Assembly (NCBI GenBank): GCA_032622095.1
Contig: CP136064.1
Location: 43,296,989-43,360,988 of the forward strand
Origin: Siphonodentalium dalli
Taxonomy: Eukaryota > Mollusca > Scaphopoda > Gadilida > Siphonodentaliidae
Reading direction: 5' to 3'
DNA length: 64,000 bases
Translations under genes and position numbers: made by a program
Shown: in pieces, positions 33,732 through 44,089 of the stretch
How the letters are laid out: the number at the start of each line of letters is the position of its first letter
Position numbering within the stretch: position 1 is the first letter of the stretch
The notes under the pieces: model-generated
Seen by the model: only the letters and a program-made list of their open reading frames with translations
What the model was told of the DNA's origin: nothing
Databases searched by the model: none

Positions 33732-35270
33732 TAGTCCATGAGCCAGGACCGAGAATGGTACCATTTTGGTGGGCAAATTCTATCAACATTTTTCTCAAAG
33801 CTTATAATCTGGGGCGCACTGTGGCAGTGTAGCTTAGTGTGCAAAATTTGTGTTTCCAAGGCAACAGAGGGTGTTTTTGGTCAGTATAAAAAATATGCCT
33901 ATAATGGTCTACAACTAGAATGTTTAAAGCAGTAACTCTATCTTTGCATTTATATGGGGTGAAACCCTTGGTGGACTTTCTTTTGGCACGGGAGATTTCA
34001 TCGCTAGAGGTCAAGGTCATACACAAAGGTCAAGGTCATTCACCAAATTATTAGCTTTTTTCATATCGGGTCATACATTTTCTACCCACATATTTTATAT
34101 ATTTGTTTTCAATACGTTATCTTTGTTCCTAAATAAGCTGTAGCGTATGTTCTACATGGAGAACTGCGTTATTGTTGAAACTGACATGTCAGTCATGAGA
34201 TATAGGCCTTTAAACTTGGTGACCATTTTCCAAAATGGGTCAAACTCAGTTATTTCTCAAATATCATGCTTCTGTGTGCAGTCCAGACCTCAGTGCATTG
34301 AAATGTAAGAATTTCAGAAATTATGGCAAAAGCATGAAACTTCCAACATATGTTCCTTAGACATAATCGTTTCATTTTCAGATATAGACTCCATCAAGAT
34401 ATGGCCCTGCTTAGCAACGGTTGCTAGGCAACTACCCAAAAGTATTAAATGCTCATATAAGGATGTATTACAGTATTCCATTCAACTTTAGTTTTGTGGA
34501 TTGCATATTTGAGGTCTGTACATTTTTTACCTATGCTAACACATCACATAGTGTATGTTAAATAGGGATGGATAGTTTCTACGGTTGGAAGGTGTCATTG
34601 CGATCGTTTTTAAGAGACCAACCCATATTATTTTTAAATTTCAAAATCATCGATGATCATAACGCAAGTTGTGGCTGAAGAACAAAATTGACTATACTGT
34701 CTTATATACATTGAATACTAACATTTCTGATGCACCTTGATTAGTTGCTACTATTTTAACCACTGACATATAATAGAATTATTGGATTTTTCTATCAAAG
34801 ATTTGGCATCAAAATCGTCAAAAATCCACTTTTCAGGTCTGGACCATTTTTTCAAGTAAAATGTAACTATAGTTGGTATCAAAGGTGCTAATGGTTTTTT
34901 TCTGTCATAAATATGTAACACTGATGTGATTTGTAACAAAATAACTGAAGATGTCTTACAAAATGGAAACCAGATTTGGTAAAAAAAGAGTTGATTTTCC
35001 AAATATATCCGAACATTATTCTCTGCTGTTCCGAAAGTGTAGCAAAGTGTGACTCTGTTGGTTTTTAACCATGTTACTTAATCAACTCACAACTAAAATT
35101 AATGTGCTATTCTGGTTGTCCCAGTACCTTCTGAGATATGATAAATTCGTTTTAAAAGATGCAGTGTGGAATTTTACCAAAAACGTCTCATATTTTGAAT
35201 TGAAATGCGCAGAAACGGAACTGAGCGGGACCATATTATTTGGCTACTGTCGCACATTAGCATAAACAAC
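33732..35270 (+). repeat. composite repeat B, copy 1 (~1.54 kb)
   Basis: It begins TAGTCCATGAGCCAGGACCG and ends CTGTCGCACATTAGCAT. It is collinear with 42,189-45,475, which is longer because of insertions. It contains an AGGTCAAGGTCAT pair near 34,008-34,040, RFX-like motifs at 33,852-33,865 and 34,420-34,432, and GCAAAAGCATGAAACTTCC at ~34,325. Short ORFs here are not gene-like. Confidence 0.88.
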
Positions 35271-35274
35271 GATT

Positions 35275-35349
35275 GAGTGTGGGGTAGTGGTATATATAGA
35301 AGGGCTGTATGGCCATTGGTGGTGTATATATATATATATATATATATAG

Positions 35350-35399
<50 letters not shown>

Positions 35400-35460
35400 T
35401 TGCAGTGACTATGTGGTTATGGGTGTGGTGTATATGTATATCTTGATATATATATTTATT
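35275..35460 (+). repeat. ~42-bp minisatellite fragment with (TA)n
   Basis: GTATATATAGAAGGGCTGTA and GGTTATGGGTGTGGTGTATA belong to the family seen at 38.4-39.0 and 45.5-47.3 kb. A (TA)n run fills 35,322-35,398. The family follows copy B directly, as it does at 45.5 kb. Confidence 0.8.
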
Positions 35461-35949
35461 ATGTCAGCTCTTGCAATTAGCCAATCAGCATCGATATATA
35501 GTGACGGTATATGAACCCATATTAGGCCACAACCAATATTAGGTCGGTGACCTAATATGAAATCAATATTAGGTGCTGATCCGCCATCTTGGTTTTTCAG
35601 AAACTCAGTCACCTCGGGAAGATTTTTGGTGTATTTTGGCGCCAAGAAAGGGGATATCTGTCGGAAATCATTTTCTGTGAATTTAAAGACATATACCAAA
35701 ACCTGAATGCGATATATTTGAGGAATTCTAAAGGCTCATAAATTAACTATCAAACTCAACAAGTTGTCCTACTTCTGGTGATTAGCCATTGACCCAATGC
35801 GTTGACGTTCAACGACAATGACGCGTCACTGTGACGCTACATAAGTTAGTGGCCATAGCCGACACATTTATCTTACCAAATTACAATAAATTACAGCGAC
35901 GATTAATTGAAGGGATATGCTGGATTTTGTCCACTGACATAATAAATAC

Positions 35950-36057
35950 GTTACGGGACGATTATTGATCGCGTATGGTGTCATGTGAGGCTCAGCGAGA
36001 TCAATATTAGGCTCGGCCTCACATGACACCATATCCGACCACTAACCGTCCCGTAAC
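35950..36057. repeat. imperfect hairpin, ~45-bp arms
   Basis: GTTACGGGACG...TATGGTGTCATGTGAGGC pairs with GCCTCACATGACACCATATC...CGTCCCGTAAC around a loop containing CAATATTAGG. That phrase also recurs at 35,520-35,570. Confidence 0.8.
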
Positions 36058-36465
36058 TTATAATATATATATACAAACACATCATTTTTCAGGGCCGATC
36101 TTCATGTTCCACCATTTTTATTTTGTATTGTGACGTCACTTCCGGGAGGTTGGTAGGTGACGCCATGATTAGATGATGGAGTTTAGTTTCGAAGTCATAA
36201 GCTTCCGGAATTTTTCTTCCTTTTGAAGTCTTTTGAATCTGCTAAGTTCCATCATCTTGTGTAATGGGAAAATCCGGAAGGATTTACCGCCACAGAGAAT
36301 GACCAAAACGTGTAGTGCATTTTTAGGGAGCGGCCAGGCCAGAGCCAGCAAAGAAAAATCAGCCAGTCCCACGCACAGTCAAATAGAAATCATGTAGATC
36401 CCAAGATTTTCAATCTGTCCAGCCGTAAACTCGATGATGACGAAACTAAACTCCTTTGGCGCGGA

Positions 36466-37959
36466 ATGAAATTCACACCAGTTCCAAATCAAAATTGTGA
36501 AGAATTGCATTCGGACATAGACGAGTTCTGTCGCAAAATACGCCTCAAGGAATTTTTCGCGGACAAAGGTTCACACAGCGATGGTTCTTTGGTCTGCAAC
36601 AAGTCGTCATTCACACCACGTCAAGGTAGAAACTATGCACTGGACGAATACGTGAATAACCTAACAACCATGCCTCTAAATGAACCCCCTGCTGCAGTCC
36701 GGGACAATATACCAAAATCACAGAGAAAAGCATTGGAAAGACTAAAACAGGACAGTTCTGTTAGTATTAAGCAAGCCGATAAAGCAAGTGTTGTTATGGA
36801 TCGTAATTATTATCAGTTAAAAGCAGAATCTCTCTTTAAGGACACAACCACATACACGGAAGTGGCAGACAATAATAATAACACTACTTTTTTGATGCGT
36901 AAAATTAACAAACTGATCAAAAAACATTCACAATGTCTTACAGAAAAGAAAGTTGACTATCTCACAGTATTTGAACCTCGGTGCAGTAATTTTTATGGAT
37001 TGCCAAAAATTCATAAATCTAAACTAATACAGCACTCAATTAAACGCCAGAAGAGCGAAAATATTGAGTTATTAAGACCCGAGGACCTCAAATTAAGACC
37101 AATCGTCGCCGGCCCAGTATGTCCGACGCACATATTGAGTAACCTTCTGGACATTCTGTTAAAACCACTGTTAACTAATATTCCAAGTTATCTACGGGAC
37201 GATATACAGTTCATCCGAACCCTACACAGGACTGTCAAACAAGACCCTATACTAGCTAGTTTTGACGTTGTGAGTCTGTATAGCACCATTCCACATAATT
37301 TAGGCTTGGAAGCTATACGATATTGGATCGATAAATGCAGAGAATCAACAGATGAACGCTTAACAAAAGAGTTTATCACTGAAGGACTTCAACTTGTATT
37401 GGAAAATAACATTTTGTTCTTCAACGACAGATTCTATCGACAAATAATTGGTACTGCTATGGGCACTAAAGTAGCCCCAACTTATGAAAATCTAACAGTG
37501 GGATATCTAGAAGCAAAATTGCACGAGATCATGTCCAACAAATTCGACGATTCATATGCAACATATATACGACAATCATGGAAACGTTATATTGATGACT
37601 GCTTTCTCATTTGGGACCTAACTCAAGGGGACTTGAATGAATTCCACAATATCCTCAACTCACTAAATCCGGCAATACAATTCACGATAGAAACCGACAA
37701 TAATGAGTTGCCATTCCTGGATGTCCTCGTGAAAAAATCAGCAGAACGAATCACGACGGATATTTACTATAAACCTACCGACACGCATCAGTATTTAAAC
37801 TTTAAGTCGTGTCATCCATCACACACCAAACGGAATGTTCCGTATTGCCTCGCACGGAGGGTTTGTACCATTGTGGACGATATCGCACAGAGAAACATCC
37901 GACTGGAGGAACTCCGGACATTCCTCTTGGCACAAGAATACCCGAAAAAAACTAATTGA
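36466..37959 (+). CDS. Penelope-like reverse transcriptase (frameshifted near its C-terminus)
   Basis: The enzyme would copy element RNA at the target site. Signatures: PRIVAGP-type LRPIVAGPVCPTHILSNL (~residue 210), SFDVVSLYSTIP (~265), IIGTAMGTKVAPTYENL (~326), active-site YIDDCFLIW (~374), ELPFLDVLVKKS (~415) and YKPTDTHQYLNFKSCHPSH (~434), all diagnostic of the family. The frame is open upstream without a Met to about 36,322 and there encodes DPKIFNLSSRKLDDDE, matching the conserved N-terminal region, so the real start is probably lost or non-ATG. At 37,950 an A7 run shifts the frame to a premature stop (YPKKTN). With one A fewer, translation would continue through 38,149. No GIY-YIG endonuclease motif is seen. 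Confidence 0.93.
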   Translation: MKFTPVPNQNCEELHSDIDEFCRKIRLKEFFADKGSHSDGSLVCNKSSFTPRQGRNYALDEYVNNLTTMPLNEPPAAVRDNIPKSQRKALERLKQDSSVSIKQADKASVVMDRNYYQLKAESLFKDTTTYTEVADNNNNTTFLMRKINKLIKKHSQCLTEKKVDYLTVFEPRCSNFYGLPKIHKSKLIQHSIKRQKSENIELLRPEDLKLRPIVAGPVCPTHILSNLLDILLKPLLTNIPSYLRDDIQFIRTLHRTVKQDPILASFDVVSLYSTIPHNLGLEAIRYWIDKCRESTDERLTKEFITEGLQLVLENNILFFNDRFYRQIIGTAMGTKVAPTYENLTVGYLEAKLHEIMSNKFDDSYATYIRQSWKRYIDDCFLIWDLTQGDLNEFHNILNSLNPAIQFTIETDNNELPFLDVLVKKSAERITTDIYYKPTDTHQYLNFKSCHPSHTKRNVPYCLARRVCTIVDDIAQRNIRLEELRTFLLAQEYPKKTN

Positions 37960-38149
37960 CAATGGTACTGTTGAAGCCAAGAAAATTCCTCTCATAGAGC
38001 TCCGCACAGACAAAACTAAAGAATGCAATCCCGATCTCATTCCGTTTGTGGTTACACAAAATCCTCGCCATCCAAATGTTATGCAAACGGCTAAATCATT
38101 GATACCAATGCTTCACAAAAGTTCAGGATTTTCCCATTACACAAGATGA
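37950..38149 (+). pseudogene. C-terminal continuation of the Penelope RT after the frameshift
   Basis: In the +1 frame the protein continues with KKLIDNGTVEAKKIPLIEL, LIPFVVTQNPRHPNVMQTA and SLIPMLHKSSGFSHYTR, then stops. This matches the thumb/connector region of the family. The last residues are already encoded inside the right inverted repeat. The expected endonuclease tail is absent, so the element is either a 3'-deleted or an endonuclease-lacking type. Confidence 0.75.
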
Positions 38150-38399
38150 TGGAACTTAGCAGATTCAAAAGACTTCAAAAGGAAGAAAAATTCCGGAAGC
38201 TTTTGACTCCGAAACTAAACTCCATCATCTAATCATGGCGTCACCTACCAACCTCCCGGAAGTGACCTCACAATACAAAATAAAAATGGCGGTCCTGAAG
38301 ATCGGCCGTGAAGCCATGAAAGGCCTAGTTTTAAAGCCAAATGATGTGTTTGTGTTTTTAATCACATGTTATCTATATATACCACTGTACGTTTGAACT

Positions 38400-39005
38400 T
38401 TCTACTATTCAATATATATATATATATATATATATATACTGGGAGTGACTCCAACGTGGTTATGAGTGTGGTGTATATGTATATCTTGAGTGGTTATATG
38501 ACCAAGGGTGTGGCAACTAGGTATACAGGGAGTGACATTTGGCCAATGGTGAAGTGAATAGGTATACAAGGGGTGACTGTGTAGTCATAAATGTGGTGTA
38601 TTATTGTCATGGGTGAGGTGTATAGTCAAGCCTGGAGTATATGAATGGCCGAGTGTGCGGGGTATTGGTATATATAGAAGGGTTGTATGGTCATTAGTGG
38701 GGTATGTCTATATATATATACTTGGGAGTGACTCCAACTTGATTATGAGTGTGGTGTATAATATACACCACACTCATAACCAAGTTGGAGTCACTATACA
38801 TATTATGTCTATCTTGAGTGGCTATATGGCCAAGGGTGTGGCGACTAGGTATACGGAGTGACATTTGGCCAATGGTGAAGGCAATAGGTATACAGGGGGT
38901 GACTGTGTGGTCATCAATGTGGTGTATGATTGTCATGGGTGAGGTGTATATTCAAGCATGGAGTGTATGAATGGCCGAACGTATGGGGCATTGGTATATA
39001 TATAG
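38400..39005 (+). repeat. ~42-bp minisatellite, second segment
   Basis: Units with the frame GGTGTATATGTATATCTTGA + GTGGCTATATGGCCA + GGGTGTGG and GACTAGGTATACAGGGAGTG repeat with moderate divergence. A (TA)n run lies at 38,412-38,438. It is the continuation of the array interrupted after 35,460. Confidence 0.85.
38728..38794. repeat. palindrome inside the minisatellite
   Basis: GTGACTCCAACTTGATTATG and its near-perfect reverse complement meet at ATAATATA with ~31-bp arms and one visible mismatch. Confidence 0.88.
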
Positions 39006-39700
39006 AATAGTCATTCAGCCCACTACCTCGCCGGTACCAAATCGGCGGGCAAATGTTGGCCTATATAAAGCCAGTAAGGGTACTAAATATGTAAACAACT
39101 AGGGTTGATAGCAATTTCAAATCGGTAGTTTTACTTGTATAAACCCCGTATAAATATTGTATGTAATTATCTGTTGGTATATCCTTTCATAGATGATTCA
39201 GTTGACGTCACAAGAGCAGTACGCGATGCGGCGACGACAAAACTATGGAAGGCCGTTGAACGTCTTCACGATCAACGTAATTGGTCACATTGGTGATATC
39301 AGCGCTTCTGCATTATTATTGGTGTCCGGTTACAATCTGATCAATGAAACAGTGGCAGTTCCAAAATGGTCCATATGCATATAACTCGTAAATTGAATTT
39401 GAATATATTTGGATTCATGCAGACACAAGTAGACCTGTGCTTTTTATTCTAGTCAACATGGTGCAATCAATGCACAAGTGTATGCCTATATTACATGATC
39501 ATATGCATTGTGGTGTTCTAGTCCACCATAATATAATAGGGCAAGCCATACTGATGCTAATATATTGATTCGTTAAACGATCTTCACGCAGAAGCGAAGC
39601 GTGTGAGTGCAACTTCATCTATGAGCTACCTGATACGCGACGATTTTTAAATTTGGATAACTACATTAAAAGTGTACTTTTATATCTGTTTAGGAGCAAC
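39005..39700. other. no gene seen
   Basis: A 63-codon ORF at 39,193-39,384 has no recognisable content. The interval is otherwise featureless. Confidence 0.4.
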
Positions 39701-39891
39701 ATGTGCACAACGAAGCATTGCTAACTGGTCGTTAAGTTGTTTTTAAACTTCTGTCTTTACCCCTCTAGCTTTTGCTAATAAAATATGTTTAAACCAACTG
39801 ATCGCTTTGTTTTTGGTAAGATCAGCTACGAAAGCCAAGTAGTCGATGATACATTTCATACGTATAATTAATATGCGTGACTTGAATTAAG

Positions 39892-40116
39892 ATGACGTGG
39901 AATACTCTAAAAGATATGGTGACCGAGTGGGGCGTAGATGATGAAGTCGCCATACATGTATTTTTTATAACCAAATTGATAACAGGAAACGTCATTCCTA
40001 TATATGTGCCGCCTGCTGTAGCCTCAACAAATGCGAGTGGTGTCAATTGGAACATAGATAAACAATTGAAGGAAACCAAGACACCCAGGGTGGGTAATGT
40101 GAAAAAATTAAGATGA
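39892..40116 (+). CDS. hypothetical 74-residue protein, copy 1
   Basis: No family recognised. It starts MTWNTLKDMVTEWGVDDEVA, has a mildly hydrophobic centre IHVFFITKLITGNVIPIYVP, and ends in a basic tail KQLKETKTPRVGNVKKLR. The start and stop coincide with the edges of the tract that is identical in copy 2. There is no splice or polyadenylation evidence beyond an upstream AATAAA at ~39,778. The opposite strand is also open for 85 codons, so the coding strand, or any coding role, is uncertain. Confidence 0.35.
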   Translation: MTWNTLKDMVTEWGVDDEVAIHVFFITKLITGNVIPIYVPPAVASTNASGVNWNIDKQLKETKTPRVGNVKKLR

Positions 40117-40510
40117 CGTGGAATACTCTAACATATATTGAAATATTGAAATAACTACTTTCGCCAATCGATTGACCAATAATTTATTTACATATACAAA
40201 CAAACGCTTCAAAACAATCATTTCACACGAACTCACGAAGATAACACCACGAAGATAAATTGCAGTCGGCAATTGGTCGTTCGAACGTGTCCTTGACGTT
40301 TAAATAAAGATTGTAAGTTTCCATCTCACAACGAAGCATTGCTAACTGATCGCTTAAGTTTTTTTAACTTGTGTCTTTACCCCTCTAGCTTCTGCTAATA
40401 AAATATGTTTAAACCAACTGATCGCTTTGTTTTAGTAAGATCAGCTATGAAAGCCAAGTGGTCGACGATACATTTCATACGTAGAAATAATCTGCGTGAC
40501 TTGAATTAAG

Positions 40511-40732
40511 ATGACGTGGAATACTCTAAAAGATATGGTGACCGAGTGGGGCGTAGATGATGAAGTCGCCATACATGTATTTTTTATAACCAAATTGATA
40601 ACAGGAAACGTCATTCCTATATATGTGCCGCCTGCTGTAGCCTCAACAAATGCGAGTGGTGTCAATTGGAACATAGATAAACAATTGAAGGAAACCAAGA
40701 CACCCAGGGTGGGTAATGTGAAAAAATTATAA
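40511..40732 (+). CDS. hypothetical 73-residue protein, copy 2
   Basis: Residues 1-73 are identical to copy 1. It ends VGNVKKL because a TAA follows directly, where copy 1 has one more Arg codon and TGA. The upstream ~190 bases have diverged from copy 1. Confidence 0.35.
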   Translation: MTWNTLKDMVTEWGVDDEVAIHVFFITKLITGNVIPIYVPPAVASTNASGVNWNIDKQLKETKTPRVGNVKKL

Positions 40733-40744
40733 AAGTCTGTAAAA

Positions 40745-41530
40745 CATCACCACCAAGAAGAACGTGGAGAATAGGCATACTGTGTTCTAATATTAATAAT
40801 TGATAGCAATTCGTGTGTTGAAACAAATGTTATGTAAACAAAACTGTTTCAGCGATTTGTAAAAAACATCGCCAATCACATAGTAAAATAAAATAGTTTA
40901 GTATAAGTGTGATTTGTCAGAATATGTGACAATCGTTGTCCTTGCCCAGTGTTTGCTGTCAAGTTCTGATTTTACTTTCATGTTTTATTTGCTTAATTAA
41001 CTATATTAAATATTAATGACCAAAGTGTGAAGTTGTCTCAGTCGACAAGATGCGTATATATGCCAACCGCCATGTGGGAATGTTAACTCTTATGATGTGT
41101 TTCTAGTCGAGCGTCCCGTAACGACATGACGCTACAGGAATGAGGAATAAAAGACTTTATTGACTGATATAATATAATCCCAGCGAAGCAGGGACGATTC
41201 CCAAACTGGAAATCAAATCTGCTTGAAAAGAATACTCAATGTTTATGATACATGTAGTGCATATACTGAACCAACATACCTGTTCCACTTTGAAAATGAT
41301 TAATTGCAAAGATAACAGAATGCAATTAGGGTTGTCATAATATTTACGTGTGGGCCAAATATAATTGAGAGAACACGTTTGTTTCATGACAATTAGTGGA
41401 TGGTTGTAAAAGGTATGAAATCATATAGTGACGTCGATGTAATATTAATTATTGACTCTGTAGCTGCCACGGTCATAATCGTAATTATGTATGAATTATA
41501 TGTAGCGAAGTTATTACTAAGCAACATATG
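40745..41530. other. no gene seen
   Basis: AT-rich DNA without a supported feature. Confidence 0.4.
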
Positions 41531-41534
41531 TTTG

Positions 41535-42815
41535 TATAAGTTTCATGCTTTAGTCAACAAATTCACAATTCAACCCTTAAAGGACCCCAGATAAGTGAAT
41601 AACTCTAAAATATACACAAAAGCACGATATCTTGGGGAAATAACTGATTTTGACCCATTTTGGAAAATGGTCACAAAGTTTAGAGGCCTATATCTCATGA
41701 CTGACTTGTCAGTTCCAACAATAACACAGTTCTCCGAGTAGCCTGTATGCTCTAGATTAATTCCGAGTAAAGATGACGTATTCAAAACTGATATATAAAC
41801 TCAGTGGGTAGCAAATGTATGACCCGATATGAAAAAAGCTAATATTTTGGTCAATGACCTTGACCTTTGTATATGACCTTGACCTCTAGAGATGAAATAT
41901 ACAGTGTCAAATGAAAGCCCACAAAGGGTAGCACCCAATAGCAATGCCAAGATAGAGTTACTGTATTAAACGTTCTTGGTATAGACCGTTATATGCATAT
42001 TGTTTATACGGGCCAAAAACACCATCCGTTGCCATGGAAACACACATTTTCAACACTAAGCTACACTGCCACAGTGTGCCCCAGCACTGACATAAACTTC
42101 AGATTATGAGCTTTGAGAAAACTTTTGGTAGAATTTGCCCACCAAATTGGTACCATTTTCCATTTTTGGGGAGCCTGGCTCATGGACTAGTCCATGAGCC
42201 AGGACCGAGCATGGTACCATTTTGGTGGGCAAATTCTATCAACATTTTTCTCAAAGCTTATAAGCTGAAGTTTATCTGAGGGCTGGGGCGCACTGTGGCA
42301 GTGTAGCTTAGTGTGCGAAATTTGGGTTTCCATGGCAACGGAGGGTATTTTTGGCCAGTGTAAAAAATATGCCTATAATGGTCTACAACTAGAACGTTTA
42401 ATGCAGTAACTCTATCTTTGCATTACTATGTGGTGATAACCTTGGTGGGCTTTCTTTTGGCATGAGAGATTTCATCTATATAGGTCAAGGTCATACACAA
42501 AGGTCAAGGGCATTCAACAAAATATTAGCTTTTTTCCATATCGGGTCATACATTTTCTACCCACTGATTTTACATATCAGTTTTGAATACGTTATTTTTG
42601 CTCCTAAATAATCTGTAGCGTATGTGCTACTTGGAGAACTGCACTATTGTTGAAACCGACATATCAGTCATGATATATAGGCCTTTAAACTTGGTGACAA
42701 TTTTCCAAAATGGGTCAAAATCAGTTATTTCCCCAATATATCATGCTTCTATGTAGTCCAGGTGCATGGTGCATGGACATGTAATAATTACACAAATTAT
42801 GATAAAAGCATGAAA
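41535..42815. repeat. head-to-head inverted duplication of repeat B, ~620-650-bp arms
   Basis: The axis is at 42,188/42,189 in CCTGGCTCATGGACTAGTCC. The left arm runs outward through CCACCAAATTGGTACCATTT, CATTGACCTTGACCTTTG-type sequence and TTTAGAGGCCTATATCTCAT to AAGTTTCATGCTTTAGTC (~41,540). The right arm runs through its counterparts to ATAAAAGCATGAAACTTGC (~42,802). The arms are diverged at many positions. Confidence 0.9.
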
Positions 42816-43233
42816 CTTGCAACATATGTTCCTTGGACCTTACTGATCATTTTCAGATATAGAGTCAATCGAGAGTTGGCCCTGCTTAGCAACGGCTGCT
42901 AGGCAACTACCATAAAGTATAAAATGCTCACATAAGGAGGCAGTACAGTATTTTATTCAACTTTAGTTCTTTTGAATTACATATTTGAGGTATATTTGTG
43001 ACATAGGATGAATTACACAGACTTATGACGTTGTCTCCTATCATAATGTCCTTCACAACCGTTGCTATGCAGCTACACAGACAGTAAAATATATAATCCG
43101 CACTCTTCTGGATGGAATTTTGGGACCAGCATAGATCGTAGATTTGTCTGAAATACATTTTACATATGCTAATACATCACATAGCGTATATTATATAGAG
43201 ATGGATAGTTTCTGCGATTGGAAGGTGTCATAC

Positions 43234-43818
43234 TTAAAGGGGTACTGTACGCCATTTTCCAAAAAATGTCCGGTGATAACAATGATCTAATATCGATAAT
43301 ATATAGACACATAAGTAATTTGAGTCGAAGATGTATTCTGTAAACGCTCAGGCTATCTTAAAATCAAAGTTAATAATTTGATATAAATTGAATTTATGAC
43401 AGGAGCCATAAAATGGCGTCAATTAAATTACGAATTTCCGTGTACAAAACGTAATCAAATTAATTGAGGGATACGTACTGGATTGGTTAACCGATCGCAC
43501 ACACGATCGTTTAAAACATTATGATGATACGGGGAGAAAACTCAAGCCACTCACTCACTAGTGACGATACAATAACTTAAATGAGTATGTGGGACTAGTA
43601 TGCATATAATATAACTTTTATTTGATACATTTGATTGAAAACTGTACAAAAATTACTCGACAACGACAATTTGTATTTTTGCATTCCGGTAAATTTGCCA
43701 TCCGTAACACTACTTCGTACTCAATAGACTTTCAAATAATGGAAAAAGTGTTACCTTATTCCCCGACTCCGAGACTATAGAAACCAACAACAACATTTTG
43801 GGTACAGTATCCCTTTAA
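43234..43818. mobile_element. TTAA-flanked MITE (family 2) inside repeat B
   Basis: TTAA lies on both sides. The TIRs are AGGGGTACTGTAC at the left and, inverted, AGGGATACTGTAC. Copy 1 of repeat B is the empty site (GGAAGGTGTCAT...TTTTTAAGAGACC at ~34,585-34,622), although the bases just left of its TTAA are diverged. There is no transposase ORF. Confidence 0.88.
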
Positions 43819-44089
43819 GAGACCAACCCATATTTTTAAATTTCTAAAGCATCAATGATCATAACGCAAGTTGTGGCTGATGAACAAAATTTACTATTCT
43901 GTCCTATATACATTGAATACTAACATTTATGATGAATCTTGATTAATTGTTACTATTTTAACCACTGACATAATAGAGTTATTGGATTTTTATATCACAG
44001 ATTTGATATCAAAATGTGCAAAATTTCACTTTTCAGGTTTAGACCATTTTTTCAAGTAAAATGGAACTATCTTTGGTATCAAAGGTTTG

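Larger units (their letters stand above)
36070..38358 (+). mobile_element. Penelope-like element bounded by long inverted repeats
   Basis: A Penelope-type RT ORF lies between inverted arms at 36,070-36,276 and 38,126-38,358. Matching pieces are GATGATGGAGTTTAGTTTCG, CTTCCGGAATTTTTCTTCC, CTTTTGAAGTCTTTTGAATC and TTGTGTAATGGGAAAATCC against their reverse complements on the right. The right arm has an extra ~29 bases near 38,312-38,340. The left arm is an inverted copy of sequence that follows the RT ORF, as known for Penelope terminal repeats (pLTRs), which occur in direct or inverted orientation. The whole element sits inside a ~42-bp minisatellite family. Confidence 0.8.
39705..40740 (+). repeat. 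~619-bp tandem duplication carrying a short ORF
   Basis: Unit 1 (~39,705-40,120) and unit 2 (~40,325-40,738) share ACAACGAAGCATTGCTAACT, CTAATAAAATATGTTTAAAC and the ORF. The upstream part differs at many positions. The ~230 bases from GCGTGACTTGAATTAAG to GTGAAAAAATTA look identical. After unit 1 the sequence ATTAAGATGACGTGGAATAC recurs at 40,108, repeating the start of the ORF. Confidence 0.92.

Noticed and set aside
39822-40079. 85-codon minus-strand ORF opposite the duplicated small ORF
   Set aside because: One strand is probably a shadow of the other. The plus frame was preferred because its ATG and stop coincide with the identity tract, but the choice is not certain.
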